Program-made: the position numbers and the translations under genes
The notes under the pieces: generated by a model
Seen by the model: the letters and a program-made list of their open reading frames with translations, nothing else
Database searches by the model: none
What the model was told of the DNA's origin: nothing
DNA from: Cyrtodaria siliqua
Taxonomy: Eukaryota; Mollusca; Bivalvia; Adapedonta; Hiatellidae
Direction: 5' to 3'
DNA length: 64,000 nt
Assembly: GCA_037043455.1 (NCBI GenBank)
Contig: JAWPHD010001329.1
Location: 1 to 64,000, forward strand
Shown: positions 43,763-59,010 of the stretch, piece after piece
How positions within the stretch are numbered: the stretch's first letter is position 1
Layout: every line of letters begins with the position of its first letter

Positions 43763-43909
43763 TCACGTGACCTAACCGTTCGCCCTACTTCCTTTGACGT
43801 TGACAGAGTCAAATGAGGAACGAGTGTACTCTGGGTAGAGATGAGGAACGAGTGTACTCTGGGTAGAGATTGCAATTGTTTGCGTCCGCCATGGACCGGA
43901 ACCGGAAGT
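43763..43909. promoter_or_regulatory. Promoter-like cluster without a recognised gene
   Basis: TCACGTGA (43763-43770, E-box), ACTTCCT (about 43787), a 28-bp tandem duplication (43813-43840, 43841-43868), and ACCGGAAGT (43901-43909, ETS consensus) lie within 150 bp. An ATG in a strong context (ccgccATGg, 43891) opens only a 13-codon frame. The role is inferred from motifs only. Confidence 0.3.
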
Positions 43910-44870
43910 CTTTTCAATATATATATATATAATATATATGTAGGTCATAAATAAAGTTTCTTTCCTTCACTTGACTCAAACATGGCCTATAGATATTCCA
44001 CTTGCATTTTCACTCCATCTCTAATTAGCTCTGATGTGCTGTCTCACTATGACTTTGCATGGGCAAATCATTTATTTGTTCATTCATTCCTCCATTATAA
44101 GTTTGATAGACTGCAGTACATAGTGGTTAATGATAAAGCCACCAGCTGGTATGTATGTATGTATATTCCTACACTGGCATTCTCTTGGGAAAAGTGCATT
44201 GCACTAGAACTATTTTCAATAGCGGAGGATATGTGGTTAAAAACATATCGAGAATTCGATTCCTTGATATTTGTAATTTGTGATAAAAACTTTTTATTGA
44301 TAATAGAGAGAGTGGGGGGTGAGGGTTGGGGTGGGGGTAGGAGGGAGTAGTTCAAGGTATCGAGAAATGCATTTTTTCATATATATATAAAATCTTGATT
44401 TCTTGATATCATCAAACAGAATTATCTTTTATATCAAGAAATGAAAAGAAATACCACGATTGCAATGATGTCGACATGTTTTCAAAATATGGCTGACCAT
44501 ACAGAAAATCGTGAAAGAAAGAAAGAAAGGCATAATCAACATTTAATTGTAATTCTTATTATTAAAACAATCCTTTTTTCCCCTCTAAAATTAAATCACT
44601 AAATCACTAAGTTTCTTGATATCAAAAAGTCCAATTAGTTGTATAAATTTTGATGTTAATATACGCATCGAAACTGGATAAATAAACGGCAGGGTTTATG
44701 ACATCACACACATAAAATGGTTGACAATATGGCCACCGCATTGGAACAGTCAGTTGCAATAAAGACCTCTGGAGGTGTTCTAGGGTGTCCAAACCTCACT
44801 CTTGTCCTATTAATTGTCATGCCCATATAACGAAAGAATCCCCTCTCCAGGATATATCCTCTACCAAACT
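43910..44870. other. Unassigned sequence before the satellite
   Basis: TA dinucleotides at 43917-43939. A block at about 44718-44830 ('ggttgacaatatggccaccg', 'cattggaacagtcagttgca') is related to 62714-62795. No gene supported. Confidence 0.4.
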
Positions 44871-47800
44871 ATGCAGCATATATAGGCAATATAGTATAGC
44901 ACGAACATGATCATGTATGCAGCATAACTTTATAGGCAGTATAATATAGCACGAACATGATCATGTATGCAGCATAAGTAGGCAATATATTATAGCACAT
45001 GGATGATCATGTATGCAGCATAAGTAGGCAATATAGTATGGCACGAATATGATCATGTATGCAGCATAAATAGGCACTATAGTATAGCACATGGATGATC
45101 ATGTATGCATCATAAATAGGCAATATAGTATAGCACATGGATGATCATGTATGCAGCATAAATAGGCAATATAGTAGAGCACATGGATGATCATGTATGG
45201 AGTATAAATAGGCAATATAGTATAGCACGAATATGATCATGTATGCAGCATAAATAGGCAATATAATATAGCACAAATATGATCATGTATGCAGCATAAA
45301 TAGGCACTATAGTATAGCACATGGATGATCATGTATGCAGCATAAATAGGCAATATAGTATAGCACGAAGATGATCATGTATGCAGCATAAATAGGCAAT
45401 ATAGCATTGCACATATATGATCATGTATGGAGTATAAATAGGCAATATAGTATAGCACGAAGATACTCATGTATACAGCATAAATAGGCAATACAGTATA
45501 GCACGAAGATAATCATGTATGCAGCATAAATAGGCAATATAGTATAGCACCAATATGATCATGTATGCATCATATATAGGCAATATAGTATAGCACATGG
45601 ATGATCATGAGTGCAGCATAAATAGGCAATATAGTATAGCACATGGATGATCATGTATGCATCATAAGTGGGCAATATAGTATAGCACATGGATGATCAT
45701 GTATGCAGCATAAATAGGCAATATAATTAAGTCAAAGATGATCATGTATGCAGCATAAATAGGCAATATAGTATAGCACATGGATGACCATTTATGCAGC
45801 ATAAATAGGCAATATAGTATAGCACGAAGATGATCATGTATGCAGCATAAATAGGCAATATAGTATAGCACAAAGATGTTCATGTATGCATCATAAATAG
45901 GCAATATAGTATAGCACATGGATGATCATGTATGCAGCATAAATAGGCAATAGAGTATAGCACAAATATGATCATGTATGCATCATATATAGGCAATATA
46001 GTATAGCACATTGATGATCATGTATGCAGCATACATAGGCAATATAGTATAGCACGAAGATGATCATGTATGCAGCATAAATAGGCACTATAGTATAGCA
46101 CATGGATGATCATGGATGCATCATAAGTGGGCAATATAGCACATGGATGATCATGTATGCAGCAAAAATAGGCAATAGAGTATAGCACAAATATGATCAT
46201 GTATGCATCATAAATAGACAATTTAGTATAGCACATGGATGATCATGTATGGAGTATAAATAGGCAATATAGTATAGCACTAAGATGATCATGTATGCAT
46301 CATACATAGACAATATAGTATAGCACAAATATGATCATGTATGTAGCATAAATAGGCAATATAGTATAGCACATGGATGATCATGTATGCAGCATAAATA
46401 GACAATATAGTATAGCACATGGATGATCATGTATGCATCATAAGTAGGCAATATAGTATATCACATGGATGACCATGTATATGCATCATAAATAGGCAAT
46501 ATAGCATAGCACATGGATGATCATGTACGCAGCATAAATAGGCAATACAATATAGCACAAATATAATCATGTATGCAGCATAAATAAGCAATATAGTATA
46601 GCACAACGATGATCATGTATGCATCATAAGTAGGCAATATAGTACAGCACATGGATGACCATGTATGCAGCATAAATAAGCAATATACTATAGCAAAAAT
46701 ATGATCATGTATGCCGTATAAATATATGACCATGTATGCAGCATAAATAGGCAATATAGCATTGCACATATATGATCATGTATGGAGTATAAATAGGCAA
46801 TATAGTATAGCACAAAGATGATCTTGTATGCAGCATAAATAAGCAATATAGCATTGCACATATATGATCATGTATGGAGTATAAATAAGCAATATAGTAT
46901 AGCACAAAGATGATCATGTATGCAGCATTAATAGGCAATATAGCATTGCACATATATGATCATGTATGCAGCATAAATAGGCAATAGAGTATAGCACATG
47001 GATGATCATGTATGCAGCATAAATAAGCAATATAGTATAGCACTAAGATGATCATGTATGCAGCATAAATAGGCAATATAGTATAGCACAAAGATGATCA
47101 TGTATGCAGCATCAATAGGCAATAGAGTATAGCATATGGATGATCATTATGAAGCATAAATAGGCAATATAGTATAGCACAAATATGATCATGTATGCAG
47201 CATAAATAGGCAATATAGTATAGCACTAAGATGATCATGTATGCAGCATAAATAGGCAATATAGTATAGCACAAAGATGATCATGTATGCATCATAAATT
47301 GCCAATATAGTATAGCACAACGATGATCATGTATGCATCATACGTAGGCAATATAGTACAGCACATGGATGATCATGTATGCAGAATAAAGAAGCAATAC
47401 AGTATAGCACATGGATGATCATGTATGCAGCATAAAAAGGCAATGTAATATAGCACACAGATGATAATGTATGCAGCATAAATAGGCAATGCACGAAGAT
47501 GATCATGTATGCATCATAAGCAGGCCATATAGTATAGCACAAAGATGTTCATGTATGCATCATAAATAGGCAATATAGTATAGCACAAATATGATCATGT
47601 ATGCAGCATAAGTAGGCAATATAGTATAGCACATGGATGATCATGTATGCATCAAAAATAGGCAATATTGTATAGCACATGGATGATCATGTATGCATCA
47701 TAAATAGGCAATTTAGTATAGAACATGGATGATCATGTATGCATCATAAGTAGGCAATATAGTATAGCACATGGATGATCATGTATGCAGCAAAAATAGG

Positions 47801-50800
47801 CAATAGAGTATAGCACAAATATGATCATGTATGCATCATAAATAGGCAATATAGTATAGCAAATGGATGATCATGTATGTAGTATAAATAGGCAATATAG
47901 TATAGCACAAATACAATCATCTATGCAGCATAAATAGGCAATATAGTATAGCACATGGATGATCATGTATGCATCATAAGTAGGCAATAGAGTATAGCAC
48001 ATGGATGACTATATATATGCATCATTAATAGGCAATATAGCATAGCACATGGATGATCATGTATGCAGCATAAATAGGCAATATACTATAGCAAAAATAT
48101 GATCATGTAAGCAGCATAAATATATGATCATGTATGCAGCATAAATAGGCAATATAGTATAGCACATGGATGATCATGTATGCAGCATAAATAGGCAATA
48201 TAGTATAGCACATGGATGACCATGTATATGCATCATTAATAGGCAATATAGCATAGCACATGGATGATCATGTATGCAGCATAAATATGCAATATAATAT
48301 AGCACAAATATGATCATGTATGCAGCATAAATATATGATCATGTATGCAGCATACATAGGCAATATAGCATTGCACATATATGATCATGTATGGAATATA
48401 AATAAGCAATATAGTATAGCACAAAGATGATCATGTATGCAGCATAAATAGGCAATATAGTATAGCACAAAGATGATCATGTATGCAGCATAAATAGGCA
48501 ATAGAGTATAGCACATGGATGATCATTATGCAGCATAAATAGGCAATATAGCATTGCACATATATGATCATGTATGGAGTATAAATAAGCAATATAGTAT
48601 AGCACAACGATGATCATGTATGCATCATAAGTAGGCAATATAGTACAGCACATGGATGATCATGTATGCAGCATAAATAGGCAATATAGTATAGCACGAA
48701 GATAATCATGTATGCATCATAAATAGGCAATATAGTATAGCACATGGATGATCATGTATGCAGCATAAATAGGCAATATAGTACAGCACATGAATGATCA
48801 TGTATGCAGCATACATAGGCAATATAGTATAGCACGAAGATAATCATGTATACAGCATAATGAGGCAATACAGTATAGCACGAAGATAATCATGTATACA
48901 GCATAAATAGGCAATACAGTATAGCACGAAGATAATCATGTATGCAGCATAAATAGGCAATAGAGTATAGCACAAATATGATCATGTATGCATCATATAA
49001 AGGCAATATGGTATAGCACTTGGATGATCATGTATGCAACATAAATAGGCAATATAGTATAGCACATGGATGATCATGTATGCATCATAAGTGGGCAATA
49101 TAGTATAGCACATGGATGATCATGTATGCAGCATAAATAGGCAATATAGTATAGCTCAAAGATGATCATGTATGCAGCATAAACAGGCAATATAGTATAG
49201 CACATGGATGATCATTTATGCAGCATACATAGGCAATATAGTATAGCACGAAGATGATCATGTATGCATCATAAATAGGCAATATAGTATAGCACATGGA
49301 TGATCATTATGCAGCATAAATAGGCAATATAGTATAGCACAAATATGATCATGTATGCAACATAAATAGGCAATATAGTATAGCACTAAGATGATCATGT
49401 ATGCAGCATAAATAGGCAATATAGTATAGCACAAATATGATCATGTATGCATCATAAATAGGCAATATAGTATAGCACAAATATGATCATGTATGCATCA
49501 TAAATAGGCAATATAGTATAGCACGAACATGATCATGTATGCATCATAAATAGCACATATAGTATAGCACGAACATGATCATGTATGCATCATAAATAGG
49601 CAATATAGTATAGCACGAACATGATCATGTATGCATCATAAATAGGCAATATAGTATAGCACGAACATGATCATGTATGCATCATAAATAGGCAATATAG
49701 TATAGCACGAACATGATCATGTATGCATCATAAATAGGCAATATAGTATAGCACAAATATGATCATGTATGCATCATAAATAGGCAATATAGTATAGCAC
49801 GAATATGATCATGTATCCATCATAAATAGGCAATATAGTATAGCACGAAGATGATCATGTATGCATCATAAATAGGCAATATAGTATAGCACAAATATGA
49901 CCATGTATGCATCATAAATAGGCAATATAGTATAGCACAAATATGATCATGTATGCAGCATAAATAGGCAATATAGTATAGCACGAAGATGATCATGTAT
50001 GCAGCATAAATAGGCAATATAGTATAGCACAAATATGATCATGTATGCATCATAAATAGGCAATATAGTATAGCACGAAGATGATCATGTATGCATCATA
50101 AATAGGAAATATAGTAGAGCACATGGATGATCATGTAGGCATCATAAATAGGCAATTTTGTATAGCACATGGATGATCATGTATGCAGCATAAATAGGCA
50201 ATATAGTATAGCACAAATATGATCATGTATGTAGCATAAATAGGCAATATAGTATAGCCAGAAGATGATCATGTATGCATCATAAATAAGCCATATAGTA
50301 TAGCACATGGATGATCATGTATGCAGCATGAATAGGCAATGAAGTATAGCACAAATATGATCATGTATGCATCATAAATAGGCAATATAGTATAGCACGA
50401 AGATGATCATGTAGGCATCATAAATAGGCAATTTTGTATAGCACACGGATGATCATGTATGCAGCATAAATAGGCAATATAGTATAGCACAAATATGATC
50501 ATGTATGTAGCATAAATAGGCAATAAAGTATAGCACATGGATGATCATGTATGCAGCATAAATAGGCAATATAGTATAGCACATGGATGATCATTATGCA
50601 GCATAAATAGGCAATATAGTATAGCACAAATATCATCATGTCTGGAGTATATATAGGCAATATAGTATAGCACTAAGATGATCATGTATGCAGCATAAAT
50701 AGGCAATACAGTAAATCACAAAGATGATCATGTATGCAGCATAAATAGGCAATATAGTATAGCACAAATATGATCATGTATGCAGCATAAAAAGGCAATA

Positions 50801-53800
50801 TAGTATAGCACATGGATGATCATGTATGCGGCATAAATATATGATCATGTATGCAGCATACATAGGCAATATAGCATTGCACATATATGATCATGTATGG
50901 AGTATAAATAGGCAATATAGTATAGCACTAAGATGATCACGTATGCAGCATAAATAGGCAATATAGTATAGCACATATATGATCATGTATGCATCATAAA
51001 TAGGCAATATAGTATAGCACATGGATGATCATGTAGGCATTATAAATAGGCAATTTTGTATAGCACATATATGATCATGTATGCAGCATAAATAGGCAAT
51101 ATAGTATAGCACATGGATGATCATGTATGCAGCATAAATAGGCAATATAGTATAGCACAAATTTGATCATGTATGTAGTATAAATAGGCAATAAAGTATA
51201 GCACATGGATGATCATGTATGCAGCATAAATAGACAATATAGTATAGCACATGGATGATCATGTATGCATCATAAATAGGCAATATAGTATAGCACATGG
51301 ATGATCATTTATGCAGCATAAATAAGCAATATAGTATAGCACAAATATGACCATGTATGCAGCATAAGAGGCAATATAGTATAGCACAAATATGATCATG
51401 TATGCAGCATAAATAGGCAATATAGTATAGCACAAATACAATCATGTATGCAACATAAATATATGATCATGTATGTAGCATAAATAGGCAATATAGTACA
51501 GCAAGAAGATGATCATGTATGCATCATAAATAAGCCATATAGTATAGCACATGGATGATCATGTATGAAGCATAAATAGGCAATGAAGTATAGCACAAAT
51601 ATGATCATGTATGCATCATAAATAGGCAATATAGTATAGCACGAAGATGATCATGTAGGCATCATAAATAGGCAATTTTGTATAGCACACGGATGATCAT
51701 GTATGCAGCATAAATAGGCAATATAGTATAGCACAAATATGATCATGTATGTAGCATAAATAGGCAATAAAGTATAGCACATGGATGATCATGTATGCAG
51801 CATAAATAGGCAATATAGTATAGCACATGGATGATCATTATGCAGCATAAATAGGCAATATAGTATAGCACAAATATCATCATGTCTGGAGTATAAATAG
51901 GCAATATAGTATAGCACTAAGATGATCATGTATGCAGCATAAATAGGCAATACAGTAAATCACAAAGATGATCATGTATGCAGCATAAATAGGCAAATTA
52001 GTATAGCACAAATATGATCATGTATGCAGCATAAATAGGCAATATAGTATAGCACATGGATGATCATGTATGCGGCATAAATATATGATCATGTATGCAG
52101 CATACATAGGCAATATAGCATTGCACATATATGATCATGTATGGAGTATAAATAGGCAATATAGTATAGCACTAAGATGATCACGTATGCAGCATAAATA
52201 GGCAATATAGTATAGCACATATATGATCATGTATGCATCATAAATAGGCAATATATTATAGCACATGGATGATCATGTAGGCATCATAAATAGGCAATTT
52301 TGTATAGCACATATATGATCATGTATGCAGCATAAATAGGCAATATAGTATAGCACATGGATGATCATGTATGCAGCATAAATAGGCAATATAGTATAGC
52401 ACAAATATGATCATGTATGTAGTATAAATAGGCAATAAAGTATAGCACATGGATGATCATGTATGCAGCATAAATAGACAATATAGTATAGCACATGGAT
52501 GATCATGTATGCATCATAAATAGGCAATATAGTATAGCACATGGATGATCATTTATGCAGCATAAATAAGCAATATAGTATAGCACAAATATGACCATGT
52601 ATGCAGCATAAGAGGCAATATAGTATAGCACAAATATGATCATGTATGCAGCATAAATAGGCAATATAGTATAGCACAAGTACAATCATGTATGCAACAT
52701 AAATATATGATCATGTATGCAGCATAAATAGGCAATATAGCATTGCACATATATGATCAGGTATGGAGTATAAATAGGCAATATAATATAGCACAAAGAT
52801 GATCATGTATGCAGCATACATAGGCAATATAGCATTGCACATATATAATCATTTATGGAGTATACATAGGCAATATAGTAAAGCACTAAGATGATCACGT
52901 ATGCAGCATAAATAGGCAATATAGTATAGCACATATATGATCATGTATGCAGCATAAATTGGCAATATAATATAGCACATGGATGATCATGTATGCAGCA
53001 TAAATAGGCAATATAGTATAGCACAAATATGATCATGTATGCATCATGAATAGGCAATATAGTATAGCAAGAAGATGATCATGTATGAATCATAAATAGG
53101 CAATATAGTATAGCACATGGATGATCATGTAGGCATCATAAATAGGCAATTTTTGTATAGCACATGGATGATCATGTATGAAGCATAAATAGGCAATATA
53201 GTATAGCACAAATATGATCATGTATGTAGCATAAATAAGCAATAAATTATAGCACATGGATGATCATATATGCAGCATAAATAGACAATATAGTATAGCA
53301 CGAAGATGATCATGTATGAAGCATAAATAGGCAATATAGTATAGCACGAAGATGATCATGTATGAAGCATAAATAGGCAATATAGTATAGCACAAATATG
53401 ATCATGTATGCATCATGAATAGGCAATATAGTATAGCAAGAAGATGATCATGTATGAATCATAAATAGGCAATATAGTATAGCACATGGATGATCATGTA
53501 GGCATCATAAATAGGCAATTTTTGTATAGCACATGGATGATCATGTATGCAGCATAAATAGGCAATATAGTATAGCACAAATATGATCATGTATGTAGCA
53601 TAAATAAGCAATAAATTATAGCACATGGATGATCATGTATGCAGCATAAATAGACAATATAGTATAGCACATGGATGATCATGTATGCATCATAAATAGG
53701 CAATATAGTATAGCACGTGGATGATCATGTATGTATCATAAATAGGCAATATAGCATGGCACATGGATGATCATGTATATGCATCATAAATAGGCAATAT

Positions 53801-55675
53801 AGTATAGCACGTGGATGATCATGTATATGCATCATAAATAGGCAATATAGCATGGCACATGGATGATCATGTATATGCATCATAAATAGGCAATATAGTA
53901 TAGCACATGGATGATCATGTATATGCATCATAAATAGGCAATATAGTATAGCACGTGGATGATCATGTATGTATCATAAATAGGCAATATAGCATGGCAC
54001 ATGGATGATCATGTATATGCATCATAAATAGGCAATATAGTATAGCACGTGGATGATCATGTATATGCATCATAAATAGGCAATATAGCATGGCACATGG
54101 ATGATCATGTATGCATCATAAATAGGCAATATAGTATAGCACGTGGATGATCATGTATGTATCATAAATAGGCAATATAGTATAGCACGAAGATGATCAT
54201 GTATGCATCATAAATAGGCAATATAGTATAGCACATGGATGATCATGTATGCATCATAAATATGCAATATAGTATAGCACATGGATGATCATGTATGCAA
54301 CATAAATAAGCAATATAGTATAGCACAAATATGATCATGTATGCAGCATAAGAGGCAATATAGTATAGCACAAATATGATCATGTATGCAGCATAAATAG
54401 GCAATATAGTATAGCACAAATATAATCATGTATGCATGATCATGTATGCAGCATAAATAGGCAATATAGCATTGCACATATATGATCAGGTATGGATTAT
54501 AAATAGGGAATATAGTGGAGCACAAAGATGATCATGCATGCAGCATAAATAGGCAATATAGTATAGCACATGGATGATCATTATGCAGCATAAATAGGCA
54601 ATATAGTATAGCACAAATATGATCATGTATGGAGTATTAATAGGCAATATAGTATAGCACTAAGATGATCATGTATGCAGCATAAATCGGCAATATAGTA
54701 TAGCACAAATATGATCATGTATGCAGCATAAATCGGCAATATAGTATAGCACAAATATGATCATGTATGCAGCATAAATAGGCAATATAGTATAGTACAA
54801 AGATGATCATGTATGCAGCATAAATCGGCAATATAGTATAGCACAAATATGATCATGTATGCAGCATAAATAGGCAATATAGTAAAGCACATGGATGATC
54901 ATGTATGCAGCATAAATATATGATCATGTATGCAGCATACATAGGCAATATAGCATTGCACATATATGATCATGTATGGAGTATAAATAGGCAATATAAT
55001 ATAGCAATAAGATGATCATGTATGCAGCCTAAATAGGCAATATAGTATAGCACATATATGATCATGTATGCAGCATAAATTAACGGCAATATAGTATAGC
55101 ACATGGATGATCATGTATGCAACATAAATAGGCAATATAGTATAGCACACAGATGATCATGTATGCAGCATAAATAGGCAATATAGTATAGCACAAATAT
55201 GATCATGTATGCAGCATAAATAGGCAATATAGTATAGCACAAAGATGATCATGTATGCAGCATAAATAGGCAATATAGTGTAGCGCAAAGATGATCATGT
55301 GTGCAGCATAAATAGACAATATATTATAGCACATGGATGATCATGTATGCATCATAAGTAGGCAATATAGTATAGCACATGGATGATCATGTATGGAGTA
55401 TAAATAGGCAATATAGTATAGCACTAAGATGATCATGTATGCATCATAAATATGCAATATAGTATAGCACAAAGATGATCATGTATGCAGCATAAATAGG
55501 CAATATAGTATAGCACAAATATAATCATGTATGAGCATAAATAGGCGATATAGTATAGCACAAATATGATCATGTATGCAGCATAAATGGGCAATATAGT
55601 ATAGCACAAATATGATATGTATGCAGCAAAAATGGGCTATATACTATAGTATAGCACAAATATGATCATGTATAT
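44871..55675. repeat. 46-bp satellite, roughly 235 copies
   Basis: The unit is 'aggcaatatagtatagcaca' + 'tggatgatcatgtatgcagc' + 'ataaat'. Variants cluster at fixed positions: catgg/cgaag/caaat/ctaag after 'agca', and cagca/catca/ggagt near the end. The unit holds the palindrome ATGATCAT. Blocks repeat at longer periods: a 1,244-bp tandem duplication (about 50225-51468 and 51469-52712), a 369-bp one (about 53040-53410), and 48-bp variants with an extra 'at' (53750-54100). Because 46 is not a multiple of three and the - strand lacks stops, long - strand frames appear; they are not genes. Confidence 0.97.
50225..52712. repeat. 1,244-bp tandem duplication inside the 46-bp satellite
   Basis: Rare variants recur 1,244 bp apart, for example 'taagccatat' at 50287 and 51531, and the segment 51259-51441 again at 52503-52685 without a change in its - strand translation. 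1,244 is 27 units plus 2 bp. Confidence 0.85.
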
Positions 55676-55846
55676 ATGAATATGTACAGCACAATCATAG
55701 AAAGCCACCACGCAAATGCTTAGTTGAAAAAGCCAGAGCAACAAGAGAATAACTTATTTATATATTTTACATCGATTTTAACGAAAGCCCTATGAACTTA
55801 TTTGAATCACTCGATGTCTTCCTGAGTAGAACTAGTAAATCTTTGA
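55676..55846. other. Short unique spacer between two satellites
   Basis: About 170 bp with no repeat seen, including 'gaaagccaccacgcaaatgc'. It joins the 46-bp and 80-bp arrays. Confidence 0.5.
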
Positions 55847-58800
55847 TAACTAGTGGCATCCCCTACACGTTATAGAAGATGTGCCCAACTATATTACTTC
55901 AACTGTGGAACCTATATCATCTCTGATAACTAGTGGCATCCGCTACAGGTTATAGAAGATGTGCCCGACTATCATACGTCAACTGCGGAACCTAGAGCAT
56001 CTCTGATAACTAATGGAATACCCTACAGGTTATAGAAGATGTGCCCAACTATCTTTTATGTCAACTGTGGTACCTATATCATCTCTGATAACTAATGGCA
56101 TCCCCTACACTTATATAAGATGTGCCCAACTATCTTGACGTCAACTGTGGAACCTAGATCATTTCTGATAACTAGTGGCATCCCCTGCAATTATAGAAAA
56201 TGTGCACAAATATCTTACGTCAACTGTGGAACCTAGCTCATCTCTGATACCTAGTGGCACCGCGTACACGTTGTAGAAGATGTGCCCAACTGTATTACGT
56301 CAACTTTGATATCTAGATCATCTCTGTTAACTAGTGGGATCCTACACGGTATTGAAGATGTGCCCAACTACCTTACGTCAACTGTGGAACCTAGATCATC
56401 TCAGATAATTAGTGGAATCCCCTACACGTTATATAAGATGTGCCCAACTATCTTACGTCAACTGTGGAACCTAGAGGCTAGAACATCTCTGATAGCTAGT
56501 GGCATCCCTTACACGTTATAAAATGTGCCCAACTATCTTACGTCAACTGTGGGACCTAGATCAACTAAGTTAACGAATGGCATCCCCTCAACTTGTATAT
56601 AAGATGTGCCCAACTGTATTACGTCAACTGTGGAACGTAGATCATCTCTGATACCTAGTGGCATCCCTTACACGTTATAGAAGAATAGCCCAACTATCCT
56701 ACGACAACTGTGCAACCTAGATCCTATCTAATAACTAATGGCATCCCCTACACTTTTATATAAGATGTGCCCAACTATCTTACGTCATCTGCGGGACCTA
56801 GATCATCTAAGTTAACGAGTGGCATCCCCTTCACTTTTATATAACGTCAACTATCTTACGTCAAATGTGGAACCTATCTGATACCTAGTTTCTTCCCCTA
56901 CAAGTTATAGAAGATGTGCCCAACTATTTTAGGTCAACTGGTGTACCTAGGGCATTCCCTACACCTTATAGAAAATGTGCTCAACTATCATACGTCAAAA
57001 ATGGAGCCTAGAGCATCTCTGATAACTAATGAAATCCCCTATACTTTATATAAGATGTGCCCAACTATCTTACGTCAAAAGTGGATCCTAGAGCATCTCT
57101 GATAACTAATGAAATCCCCTACACCTTATAGAAAATGTGCTCAACTATCATACGTCAAAAGTGGATCCTAGAGCATCTCTGATAACTAATGAAATCCCCT
57201 ACACTTTATATAAGATGTGCCCAACTAGCTTACGTCAAAAGTGGATCTTAGAGCATCTCTGATAACTAATGAAATCCCCTACACCTTATAGAAAATGTGC
57301 TCAACTATCATACGTCAAAAGTGGATCCTAGAGCATCTCTGATAACTAATGAAATCCCCTATACTTTATATAAGATGTGCCCAACTATCTTACGTCAACT
57401 GTGGAACCTAGATCATTTCTGATAACTAAAGGCACCGCGTACACGTTGTAGAAGATGTGCCCAACTGAATTACGTCAACTTTGATATCTAGATCATCTCT
57501 GATAAGTAGTGGCATCCCCTACACGTTATAGACGATGTGTCCATCTATCTTACATCAACTGTGGAACCTAGCTCATCTCTGATAACTAGTGGCATTCCTT
57601 ACACGTTATAAAATGTCCCAAGATATCTTACGTCAACTGTGGAACCTAATTCATCTCTGTTAACTAGTGGGATCCCCTGCACGGTATTGAAGATGTGCCC
57701 AACTACCTTACGTCAACTGTGGAACCTAGATCATCTCTGATAAGTAGTGGAATCCCCTACATTGTGCCCAACTATCTTACGTCAACTGTGGGACCTAGAT
57801 CATCTTAGGTAACGAGCGGCATTCCCCTACACTTTTATATAACGTCAACTATCTTAAGTCAACTGTGGAACTTATCTGATACCTAGTGGCATCCCATACA
57901 CGTTATAGAAGATGTACACAGATATCTTACGTCAACTGTGGAACCTAGATAATATCTGTTAACTGGTGGCTTCCCTTACACGTTATAGGAGATGTACACA
58001 ATTATCCTACGACAACTGTGGAACCTAGATAATATCTGTTAACTAGTGGCACCCAATACACGTTATAGGAGATGTTCACAACTATCCTACGTCAACTGTG
58101 GAACCTAGATCATCTCTGATACATAGGGGCATATCTTACACGTTATATTAAATGTGCTCAACTATCTTACGTCAACTTTGGAACCTAGATCATCTCTGAT
58201 ACATAGGGGCATATCTTACATGTTATATTAAATGTGCTCAACTATCTTACGTTAACTGCGGTACCTAGATCATCTCTGATAAGTAGTGGTATCCCGTACA
58301 TGTTATAGAAGATGTGCCCAACTATCTTACGTTAACTGCGGTACCTAGATCATCTCTGATACCTAATGGCATCCGCTACATATTATAGAAGATGCGTCCA
58401 ACTGTATTACGTCAACTGTCAAACAAACATCATTTCTTATACCTAATGACATCCCCTACACGTTTTAGAAGATGTGCCCAACTTTCTTACGGCGACTGTG
58501 ATACCTAGATCATCTCTGGTAACTAGTGGCATCCCCTACACGTTATAGAAGATATGCCCGACTGTATTACGTCAACTGTGGAACCTAGATCGTCTCTGAT
58601 ACCTAATGGCATCCCCTACACTTTATGTAAGATATGCCCAAATGTATTACGTCAACTGTGGAACCTAGATCATTTCTGATACCTAATGGCATCCCCTACA
58701 CTTTATGTAAGATATGCCCAAATGTATTACGTCAACTGTGGAACCTAGATCATTTCTGATACCTAATGGCATCCTCTACACGTTATAGAATATTTGCCCA

Positions 58801-59010
58801 ACTGTATTACGTCAACTATGGAACCTAGCTCGTCTCTGTTAACTAGTGGCATCCTCTGCACGTTATAGAAGATGTGCCCGACTGCATTACGTCAACTGTG
58901 GAATCTAGCTCATCTCTGATAAGTAGTGGCATCGTCTACACGTTATAGAAGATGTGCCCGACTGTAATTACGTCAACTGCGGAACCACGTTATATAAGAT
59001 GTACGTCATC
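55847..59010. repeat. 80-bp satellite, about 39 copies, each with a TTACGTCA-type motif
   Basis: Unit in order: 'ctagatcatctctgataact', 'agtggcatcccctacacgtt', 'atagaagatgtgcccaacta', 'tcttacgtcaactgtggaac'. Alternating variants form 160-bp dimers between about 56975 and 57400. Several units are truncated. The + strand frames at 56282 and 56914 are array by-products. Confidence 0.95.

Noticed and set aside
43982..44350. 122-codon + strand protein
   Set aside because: No domain, no splice context, and the end runs into GGGTGGGG low-complexity sequence.
45662..54525. Many - strand frames rich in Cys, Ile, Tyr and His
   Set aside because: All are readings of the 46-bp satellite, whose - strand lacks stops in all frames for the commonest unit variants.
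44871..55675. CRISPR-like repeat-spacer array
   Set aside because: Units are contiguous with no unique spacers, and the genome is eukaryotic.
56282..57102. Small + strand proteins in the 80-bp array
   Set aside because: They are satellite readings with the same peptide repeated at the unit period.
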